Below, piece by piece: positions 8,816 through 16,200 of a DNA stretch of 64,000 nt (position 1 is its first letter; each line of letters begins with the position of its first letter). The notes beneath the pieces were generated by a model that was not told the origin of the DNA, did not search any database, and saw only the letters and a list, made by a program, of their open reading frames with translations. This DNA is from Gallionella sp. (lineage in GTDB: Bacteria; Pseudomonadota; Gammaproteobacteria; Burkholderiales; Gallionellaceae). Where the stretch lies: positions 216,533-280,532 of the forward strand of contig JAQTUP010000003.1 of NCBI GenBank assembly GCA_028707275.1, in the 5' to 3' direction. A program made the translations under genes and the position numbers.

Positions 8816-8911
8816 AGCAGCCGACCTGCCTGTCGGCAGACAGGGCTGTCCCCGGCGAAGTTGATTTGAATACATAACTGATGTTACTGCGTAACATCAG
8901 TTGGATAACTA

Positions 8912-8939
8912 TTGCACTATCCCATTTCGGGACTATAAT
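8912..8939 (+). promoter_or_regulatory. higBA promoter with an operator-like palindrome in the spacer
   Basis: TTGCAC (8912-8917), a 16-base spacer and a consensus TATAAT (8934-8939) form a strong sigma-70 promoter. The spacer contains TCCC-ATTTC-GGGA (8920-8932), an inverted repeat placed where antitoxin repressors of the Hig type usually bind. The higB ATG is at 8946, only six bases after the -10 box, so the transcript may be leaderless. No Shine-Dalgarno sequence precedes the ATG. Confidence 0.65.
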
Positions 8940-8945
8940 GCGCCT

Positions 8946-9248
8946 ATGAGAATCGTCTCCGTCAAAATTCTTCGAGAGTTCTGGGTGCAGTTCCCGAACG
9001 CCGAACAGCATTTAAAGGCCTGGGTCGATGAAGTCAAGCAGGCCGATTGGCATCAGCCCCCGGATATCAAGGCGAAGTACCGTAGCGCCAGCATCCTTAA
9101 AAATCGACGCGTGGTTTTCAACATCAAGGGCAACGATTACCGCCTTGTTGTGTCCGTTGCGTACCGGTTTGGTGCTGTCTACATCAAATTCATCGGTACA
9201 CATGCGCAGTACGATGCTATCGATGCCGAAACGATAGAAATGGAGTAA
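8946..9248 (+). CDS. higB: HigB-family type II toxin
   Basis: A 100-residue protein of the HigB/RelE-like mRNA interferase family. Typical blocks are the N-terminal VKILREFWVQFPNAEQHLKAW, SASILKNRRVVFNIKGNDYR in the middle, and YIKFIGTHAQYDAID at the end. The last block resembles the C-terminal part of known HigB toxins, in which a histidine and basic residues act on ribosome-bound mRNA. The toxin comes before the antitoxin, the usual hig order and the reverse of most type II systems. The ATG at 8946 is preferred over a TTG at 8901, because the latter lies upstream of the promoter. The pair interrupts the pigment operon. Confidence 0.85.
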   Translation: MRIVSVKILREFWVQFPNAEQHLKAWVDEVKQADWHQPPDIKAKYRSASILKNRRVVFNIKGNDYRLVVSVAYRFGAVYIKFIGTHAQYDAIDAETIEME

Positions 9249-9253
9249 TTATC

Positions 9254-9637
9254 ATGGAAATCCGCCCTATTCATACTGAAGATGACTATCAAGCCGTGAT
9301 GCGTGAAGTCTCCGCGTTTTTCGACAACGAACCTGCGCCCGGTTCCCCTGAAGGGGATCGTTTCGAGGTGCTGCTGACACTGGTTGAAGCTTATGAGGCC
9401 AGGAATTTCCCCATTGACCTGCCGGATCCGGTCGAGGCAATCAAATTTCGCATGGAACAATCTGATTTAACAGCAAAAGATTTAGTCCCGATGATCGGGC
9501 GCTTAAATCGCGTATATGAAATTTTGAACCGGAAGCGTTCGTTGACGCTGGCCATGATTTGGAAGCTGCATAACGGCCTGGGTATTCCGGCGGAAAGCCT
9601 CATTCGTCCGTCCGGTTTATTGCCGACTAAACTTTGA
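9254..9637 (+). CDS. higA: HigA-family antitoxin with C-terminal helix-turn-helix
   Basis: A 127-residue antitoxin that starts five bases after higB. The N-terminal half is acidic and probably neutralises the toxin. The C-terminal half is a helix-turn-helix: DLVPMIGRLNRVYEILN is followed by SLTLAMIWKLHNGLGI, the pattern of the COG5499 antitoxins. It should repress its own promoter at 8912-8939. Its TGA stop at 9635-9637 overlaps the TTG start of the ketoacyl synthase gene, so pigment synthesis is translationally tied to the antitoxin. Confidence 0.85.
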   Translation: MEIRPIHTEDDYQAVMREVSAFFDNEPAPGSPEGDRFEVLLTLVEAYEARNFPIDLPDPVEAIKFRMEQSDLTAKDLVPMIGRLNRVYEILNRKRSLTLAMIWKLHNGLGIPAESLIRPSGLLPTKL

Positions 9638-10824
9638 ACCCGCTCTGGCTCTCCCATTTCACCGCCACCAGCAGCATCGGTCGCGGTCTCGAACAGACCC
9701 TCGCCGCGTTGCGCGAGCGTCGCACGGGTCTTGCGCCTTGCGCATTTGACACGGTGGAACTGGCTACTTTCACAGGCGAAGTCGCAGGGGTCGATGAGGT
9801 GCAACTCCCCGCGCATCTGGCTCGCTTTGATTGCCGCAACAACCGCCTGGCGCAGCTGGGTCTGATGCAGGATGGCTTTGCCGGTGCGGTGCATGAAGCC
9901 ATTGCAAAATACGGTGCGCAGCGCATCGGTGTCTTTATCGGCACCAGCACTTCCGGCATTTTGCAAACCGAGCTGGCCTACCGCCAAAGGGATGCTGAGA
10001 CGGGCGCGCTTCCGGTCGATTTTATCTACGGCACAACGCACAATACATTCTCCGTCGCAGACTTTACGCGCTGCTATTTTGGCCTGACAGGCCCGGCTGT
10101 CGTGGTGTCGTCGGCGTGTTCATCCAGCGCCAAGGTGTTCGCCTCGGCGCGGCGCATGATGAAGGCCGGTTTGATTGAGGCGGCTGTCGTGGGAGGCGTG
10201 GACTCGCTGTGCCTGACGACCCTTTACGGGTTTAATTCGCTGGGCCTGCTGTCCGGACAGGCCTGTCGCCCTTATGATGCAGAGCGTAACGGCCTGTCGA
10301 TAGGGGAAGCTGCGGCCTTCGCGCTGCTGGAACATCCGCCAAAAAATCTTTGCAGCGATGCGGTGTTGCTGCTGGGAACAGGCGAATCGAGTGACGCCTA
10401 TCACATGTCATCGCCACATCCGGACGGGCTGGGGGCGCGCATGGCGATGCAGGATGCGCTGAACATGGCGGGTTTGGCGCCGTCCGACATCGACTATATC
10501 AACCTGCACGGCACGGCGACCCTGAGCAATGATGCGGCAGAGGGTCTGGCTGTTGCCGCGCTGTTCGGCAACGGCACGCCGTGCAGTTCCACCAAGGGCG
10601 CGACCGGCCACACGCTGGGAGCGGCAGGGGGGCTGGAGGCGGTGATTTGCGCGCTGGCGCTGCAAAACGGCTTGCTGCCCGCAGGTCTTAACACGCAGCA
10701 GGCTGATTCATCCCTCGATTATTTGCTGGAGAATCGCGAACAGCCGGTGGCGCGCGTGCTCAGCAACTCGTTTGGCTTCGGCGGCACCAATTGCAGCCTG
10801 ATTTTCGGACGGGCGGATCACTGA
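9634..10824 (+). CDS. beta-ketoacyl-ACP synthase of the aryl-polyene cluster
   Basis: A 396-residue condensing enzyme of the KAS I/II type. The catalytic triad is visible: C162 in SSACSSSAK, H292 in LHGTAT, and H326 in KGATGHTLGAAGG, with the glycine-rich SFGFGGTN near the end. It would extend the aryl starter with malonyl-ACP units. The start is taken as TTG 9634, which overlaps the higA stop. The resulting N-terminus NPLWLSHFTATSSIGRG matches the usual beginning of the family, and no better ATG exists. There is no visible ribosome-binding site of its own, so translation probably depends on higA. It overlaps the next gene by one base (TGATG). Confidence 0.85.
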   Translation: MNPLWLSHFTATSSIGRGLEQTLAALRERRTGLAPCAFDTVELATFTGEVAGVDEVQLPAHLARFDCRNNRLAQLGLMQDGFAGAVHEAIAKYGAQRIGVFIGTSTSGILQTELAYRQRDAETGALPVDFIYGTTHNTFSVADFTRCYFGLTGPAVVVSSACSSSAKVFASARRMMKAGLIEAAVVGGVDSLCLTTLYGFNSLGLLSGQACRPYDAERNGLSIGEAAAFALLEHPPKNLCSDAVLLLGTGESSDAYHMSSPHPDGLGARMAMQDALNMAGLAPSDIDYINLHGTATLSNDAAEGLAVAALFGNGTPCSSTKGATGHTLGAAGGLEAVICALALQNGLLPAGLNTQQADSSLDYLLENREQPVARVLSNSFGFGGTNCSLIFGRADH

Positions 10825-11618
10825 TGACACTTAGCGCCTACATCGAAGGCATCGGTTTACTGGGGCCCGGTTTGACCGGCTGGTCGGGCAGTCAGGCCAT
10901 GCTGACCGGGCAACGCCCCTGTCAGCCGGACAAAACCGTCCTGCCATCCCCCGCATTGCTGCCTGCGGCAGAACGCCGTCGCAGCGGCGCTATCGTCAAA
11001 CTCACGCTGGCCGTAGGCCTGGAGGCCATCAACGCCGCCGGGCTCAATGCCGCCGACCTGGCCTGTGTCTTCTCAGCCTCAGGCGGTGACGGGGAAAATT
11101 GTCATGCCATCTGCGAAATGTTAGCCACGGACGACAGGCAAATCTCTCCGACCCGCTTTCACAATTCTGTGCACAACACGGCGGCGGGCTACTGGAGTAT
11201 CGCCACGGGTGCGATGAGCAGCGCTTCGGTGTTGTGTGCCTTTGACGCAAGCTTTGGCGCCGGGCTGCTCGAAGCGCTATCCCAGGTGGTGGCAGATGAC
11301 GCGCGCGTTGTCATGCTCGCCTGCGATACCGCGTATCCTGAGCCGCTCAACAGCGCACGCCCCATCAATGATGCGTTTGGCATTGCGCTGGTATTATCGC
11401 CCGTACAGAGCGAACAGGCGCTGGCGAAAATCAGCGTCAGTCTGACGGATGCCCGCGCTGACCTGCTTGAGGATGCCACACTCGAAAGCCTGCGCGCCAG
11501 TATTCCGGCGGCGCGCGGCTTGCCCTTGTTGTGTGCGGTCGCGATGCGAAATGACGCTTGTATGGTGCTCGATTATCTGGGCGATACAAGGCTGTCAGTG
11601 GCCATTACGCCTTGCTGA
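10824..11618 (+). CDS. beta-ketoacyl-synthase-like protein without the catalytic cysteine
   Basis: A 264-residue protein resembling the N-terminal half of ketoacyl synthases (the Ketoacyl-synt_2 type found in aryl-polyene loci). The block HNSVHNTAAGYWSIATG is characteristic of that group. Where the nucleophile would be expected the sequence reads VLCAFDASFGAGLLEA, with phenylalanine in place of cysteine, so it is unlikely to condense chains by itself. It may act as a chain-length or initiation partner of the preceding synthase, an inference drawn from type II polyketide systems. It is coupled to that synthase by a TGATG overlap. Confidence 0.7.
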   Translation: MTLSAYIEGIGLLGPGLTGWSGSQAMLTGQRPCQPDKTVLPSPALLPAAERRRSGAIVKLTLAVGLEAINAAGLNAADLACVFSASGGDGENCHAICEMLATDDRQISPTRFHNSVHNTAAGYWSIATGAMSSASVLCAFDASFGAGLLEALSQVVADDARVVMLACDTAYPEPLNSARPINDAFGIALVLSPVQSEQALAKISVSLTDARADLLEDATLESLRASIPAARGLPLLCAVAMRNDACMVLDYLGDTRLSVAITPC

Positions 11619-12919
11619 ACCAGCGCGCACTCCATCCGATCAAACCGGATCGCGCCTGGATAGCCCGTCACATCCCGCATCAGGGCAGCATGTGTCTGCT
11701 CGAATGCGTTGAGGCGTGGGATGCGCTGCATATCCGCTGCCGTGCGATCAGCCACCGCGACGCCTGTAACCCGTTGCGCTCAAATGGACGGCTGGGGGTT
11801 GCCTGCGGGATCGAATACGCGGCGCAGGCCATGGCCGTTCACGGCGCATTGCTGGCGCCAGCGGACAGCCTGTGCGCGCGAGCCGGTTTGTTGGTCAGCG
11901 TGCGCAGCACCCGGCTGCATGTATCCCGGCTGGACGATATTGCCTGCGATCTGACCATAGAGACGACCTGCATCAGTCAAAACGAGAACAATCTCCTCTA
12001 CCAGTTCAGCGTCAGCGCGGCAGGCCGACCTTTGCTGGAGGGGCGCGCCGCAGTCGTGCTCGATGCGGACTTGATCTTTCCCCATCCCGTCCTTCCGCCG
12101 CCTGTGGTGGAAGGGGGCCATGAAGCGCCGCGTGAATTTCACTTGAAAGACCCTATGAACGACTCTGCCCCACCGGTGCATGCACCGCACATCCCGCTGA
12201 CTGACTACTACCAGACAGAACAGGACAGGCAAGCTTATTTGCGGCAGATTTTTGACAATACCGCAGCCGATTACGATCGCATCGAAGCGATGCTGGCATT
12301 CGGCACAGGCCCCGGCTACCGGCGCGAGGCGCTGCTCCGTGCAGGTTTAAAAGTCGGCATGAAGGTGCTCGATGTGGGCGTCGGCACGGGGCTGGTTGCG
12401 GCGCAAGCCTGCCTTATTACGGGCGATCCGGCGCTGGTGACAGGTGTAGATCCGAGTCCGGGCATGATGGCGGCCAGCCGACTGCCCGGGAGTATGGTGC
12501 TGGTGGAAGGTCGTGCCGAATCCTTGCCCTTTCCCGACAACCATTTTGATTTTCTGAGCATGGGCTATGCCTTGCGCCACATCAGCGATCTGTCTGTCGC
12601 CTTTGCCGAGTTTGAACGGGTCTTGAAACCCGGGGGGCGCTTGTGCATACTCGAAATCACTCAGACGCCGAGTCCGTTTGGCCGGTGGCTGCTCAAAAGT
12701 TATATGCGCGGCGTGATCCCGCTGCTGACGCGGTTCGTTTCCAGACAAAAAGATACCGCGACCATCTGGCGCTATTTCTGGGACAGCATAGAAGCCTGCG
12801 TCCCGCCCGAGCAAGTCATTCATACACTGAACGCGACGGGACTGACCGAGGTTAAACGGCATCTGGCTGTCGGTATTTTTTCGGAATACCAGGCGATCAA
12901 GGCCGGCAAGCCCGAATAA
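11612..12919 (+). CDS. fusion of a hotdog 3-hydroxyacyl-ACP dehydratase and a SAM-dependent methyltransferase
   Basis: One uninterrupted frame of 435 codons encodes two enzymes. Residues 5-150 form a hotdog dehydratase of the aryl-polyene type, marked by IARHIPHQGSMCLLE. A proline-rich linker (about 150-195) follows. The rest is a UbiE-like class I methyltransferase with the SAM motif DVGVGTG at 254-260, GVDPSPGM after it and YALRHISDLSVAF in motif III. The start is uncertain: TTG 11612 or CTG 11615 overlaps the previous stop; an ATG at 12155 could give a separate methyltransferase. The methyltransferase could act on the aryl ring or hydroxyl. It is the last gene of the plus arm. Confidence 0.75.
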   Translation: MLNQRALHPIKPDRAWIARHIPHQGSMCLLECVEAWDALHIRCRAISHRDACNPLRSNGRLGVACGIEYAAQAMAVHGALLAPADSLCARAGLLVSVRSTRLHVSRLDDIACDLTIETTCISQNENNLLYQFSVSAAGRPLLEGRAAVVLDADLIFPHPVLPPPVVEGGHEAPREFHLKDPMNDSAPPVHAPHIPLTDYYQTEQDRQAYLRQIFDNTAADYDRIEAMLAFGTGPGYRREALLRAGLKVGMKVLDVGVGTGLVAAQACLITGDPALVTGVDPSPGMMAASRLPGSMVLVEGRAESLPFPDNHFDFLSMGYALRHISDLSVAFAEFERVLKPGGRLCILEITQTPSPFGRWLLKSYMRGVIPLLTRFVSRQKDTATIWRYFWDSIEACVPPEQVIHTLNATGLTEVKRHLAVGIFSEYQAIKAGKPE

Positions 12920-13284
12920 CGCCGGGAAAAAACCGTTAGCCACAGAGAACACAGAGAAATGGGGTAAGCCGGGATGATGCCCTGCGGGTATCAACTCGCA
13001 AAGCGGGGGTAAGCAGCAAGCCCCTCTCAAATTGCGTTGATATTTCAGAACGTGCGTAGCTCCGCGCTGTGCCATAAGAAGAATGTCAGGAGGAGAATCC
13101 GGTTGTCTGCCCAAGCGGACTGTGGCAATTGGCTGAAAAGGCTGGCGGTTCAGCCTGCTGGTCTGTCCGCTTCCTGCTTTTTCGAACCTTCACTTTCGAC
13201 TCAGATGCCCAATCAATCACCAATTCTGCACTAATTGGCTATAGCAGCTAAAATAAGCCCCGTGACTTTCCTAGACGTGCGCAA
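12920..13284. other. spacer before the STAND gene, no supported gene
   Basis: This stretch holds a CCACAGAGAACACAGAGAA-like dispersed repeat near 12940-12958 and the left copy of an imperfect inverted repeat (13141-13197). I see no open frame with credible protein character and no convincing promoter, although the last 60 bases are AT-rich enough to contain one. Confidence 0.5.
13141..13197 (+). repeat. left imperfect inverted repeat flanking the STAND gene
   Basis: GCTGGCGGTT at 13141-13150 and a 33-base block at 13165-13197 (beginning GTCCGCTTCC, ending TTCACTTTC) recur in inverted orientation after the gene, at 18461-18470 and 18395-18427. The 33-base blocks agree at 29 positions. In both copies GCTGGCGGTT is on the outer side, which is the geometry of terminal inverted repeats. 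Confidence 0.55.
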
Positions 13285-16200
13285 ATGAGTTCATCTTCAT
13301 CATCTGCCAGTGTGATTTCCACTGGTGCTGGCGGTACTGTTTTTGAACACCATGTTGGAGCCTCATTCCTTAGCCTTCTCCTGACTGGTGGTTTCCTCCC
13401 TGTATTTCCCCAAGCATCGCCAATCGAAGTTCACTTTCAGGCAAAACGCCTCGGATGGAACACGGATGATTTGGTTATAGAGGGTGCTGACACTTCGGGG
13501 CAGCGTCATCGCATCGCCGTACAGGTGAAACGCACCTTTTCCGTAAGTGCATCTGATTCAGAGTGCAGAAAAACATTTCTCGCGGCGTGGAACGACTTCA
13601 ATAACAGTGCGCTTTTCAACGGCTCTTGCGATGCTCTTTTTCTTATCACTCATCTTGGAACAAATAGATTGCTTGGGGACTTCGGCTGGCTCCTTACTCA
13701 AGCGCGATCAAGCTCCTCTGTAGGAGACTTTATGCATCGCCGCTCAGGCAATGGCCTCCTAAATAAAAGATCCAAGGCGGATTGCAAAACCGTCCAAAAA
13801 ATTATTGAAGAAGAGTCTGGCACTGCAATCTCAGATAACCAGTTGTGGAAATTTTTGTGCGCGTTTCATGTAGTGAGTTACGACTTGTCAGGACAGTCGT
13901 CTAAAGATGAGGCATTGGTTAGAAGCTTACTTGCCTTAGTTGTGACAGATGGAAATCCCGAATCGTCTGCTTCAACAACATGGAGCGAGTTGGTCAATTT
14001 GTCGGCACAAGCGGCGGCTACTGGGAGCAGCTTTGAGAGAAATGGCCTGCCGAACACGATACTTGTACGGCATCGTAGTGTCGCACCATCGGAACATGCA
14101 GCAGTCAATGCGCTTCGGCAACACTCTGAAGTTGTCTTGAAACGGGTCGCTGATGGTGGCCCGAAGGGCCTGACTTTTACAAGGATGGCTCTTGCAAACG
14201 AATTAGCGGAAGCAGCATTAGAAAGCCAAATCGTACTAGTTGTAGGCGCAGCGGGAAGTGGAAAATCAGTGCTTGCCAAGCGCCATGTACGCTCAAAATC
14301 AGAACAATATTTCACCTTTGTATTTGCCGCAGAAGAATTCCGCGCTTCTCACATAGACAAGGTGTTGTCCGATGCTCAAATCGGAATCAACTGGATCAGC
14401 TTGCGTTCGCTGCTTTCTATGCAAAGCGAGAAAACATTTCTCCTTGAAGGCTTGGAGCGCTTGCTTGAGTCTGATGATCGAGGAGCGTTGGCCGACCTAT
14501 TAAATGCTATTGCAGATGACCCGGCGTTGCGACTTGTCATCACATGCAGGGATTACCATGCGGAAACTGTAGAGAGGTCAATGCTGCGCCCCAGTGGCGT
14601 TGCATACAGACGGGTCGTTGTACCCGACCTAACTGATGATGAGTTGGCCGAGGCAGCACGCATCCTTCCTGTGTTGGAGACTCCACTTGCGTCAGCATCG
14701 CTACGCAGACTGCTGCGAAATCCTTTCATGCTATCTCACGCTGCTGAACTATCTTGGCCGATAGATCAACCGCTGCCAGTTACTGAAAGAGCATTGCGAG
14801 AGCGATTATGGAGTGAAGTCGTGTGCCGTGAAGCGTACCAGCGTGATGCGCTTCCTGCACGTCGAGCTTTTGCGTTAACAAAAATTTCTCTTGATCGCGC
14901 TCGCTCACTTCGACCATTTGTGGAACAAGGGGACGGAGATGCAACAGCTATCCAGGCGCTCGCCTTGGACAACCTGATCGTATTCGATTCCCCCCAAAGG
15001 CAGCGTGTAGCGCCAGCACATGATGTATTTGAAGATTGGGCGCTGATTGAATGGCTGTCATCTGAGTTTGCTACGGCTGAAAAGGACGCAAGCACCTTCG
15101 CACGCGCACGAGAATCCCATCCTGCACTCCGTCGAGCGTATCGCAAGTGGCTTTATGAACTGGTTGAAAGTGATTCGTCCGCAGCGGCTGACTATCTATC
15201 AGATGTGATGCTGGACGCAACAATATCCGACTACCTCCGCGACGACACGTTGATCGCAATTTTCCAGTCGTCAGTTTCAGTTGATTTCCTATCGAAGTTT
15301 GGAACAACCCTGTTAAAGAATGAGGCGCGTCTGCTGTGTCGTGCAATTCATCTGGTTCGGGTTGCATGTAAGACTGTGTCTCCACTTGCGCCAAAAGATG
15401 CGGGCATGGCTCGGCAATGGCATATACCTTCCGGTTCAGCATGGCCGAATCTGCTGGATTTTGTAGCTGGCAGATGGGATGAGGTACCTCGTTCTGCCTA
15501 CCCATTGATTCTTGGTTTTCTTGAGGACTGGGCCAACGGTGTGAGCTGGCAGACACCGTACCCGGCTGGCGCTAAGTCAGCAGGGATAATGTTGGAAAGG
15601 CTCCTCCCGCATATGAAAGAGGGGTGGCGTGGCGAGAGTGAAAAACAGCGAGTTCTCTCCTTGATTACGCGCGTGCCTCAAGTTGTCGAGCCGCTATTCA
15701 AGGATTTGGCTAATCGGGCGCAAACAACCAGTCGCCGCCGCGAAGATCCTGATGCAGAACTATTTGCAGAATCTTTGTTGAAACCGTTTCAAGCGATGCC
15801 AGCATGCAGAGACTTTCCAAATGAGATAATCAATCTCTGTTTGTCGATGTGGAAAGAGAAGCATACGCCCGATAGTGATGATTTTTACTCGGGCTTAAGA
15901 GAGGTCGATTCAGTATTTGGCCTCTCGGAAAATTTACGGCACGATTTCTTTCCGGCTAGTGCGCTTCAAGGCCCATTTAAACACCTTCTGCTGTTTCATC
16001 CTGCCTTATGTATCCCCTTTATCGTTTCATTGATGAATTACGCGGCAGAGCATTATGGGCAGGGCCGCGCGAGACTCCAATTTGTTGAAGAACCCGAACT
16101 GGTAACCATGACGTTTCCTGATGGGATAACGAAACAGGTTTGGGTAAATGCTCGTCTATGGAACGCGTTCCGAGGCAACTCAGTAGTGCCTTACGTGCTC

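Larger units (their letters stand above)
8349..8900. mobile_element. MITE-like non-autonomous element with 13-bp inverted ends and 8-bp target duplication
   Basis: The segment starts CTGATGTTACGCA (8349-8361) and ends TGCGTAACATCAG (8888-8900), a perfect 13-bp inverted repeat. It is flanked by TTGGATAA on both sides (8341-8348 and 8901-8908), the expected footprint of a transposition that duplicates eight bases. No transposase is encoded in the 552 bp. The interior is packed with palindromes: the perfect CTGCCTGTATACAGGCAG at 8588-8605, GCAAACAACGG (8610-8620) paired with CCGTTGTTTGC (8672-8682), a 15-bp-stem hairpin at 8780-8815, and a right-end hairpin at 8876-8902 with 12-bp arms and a TGC loop. 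The family is not assigned. Confidence 0.65.

Noticed and set aside
8501..8875. Several 100-codon open frames within the inserted element
   Set aside because: They run through palindromes on both strands, share no protein family features and have no start signals; they are by-products of GC-rich repeats.
13037..13234. Small plus-strand frame before the STAND gene
   Set aside because: It overlaps the left inverted repeat and shows no family features.
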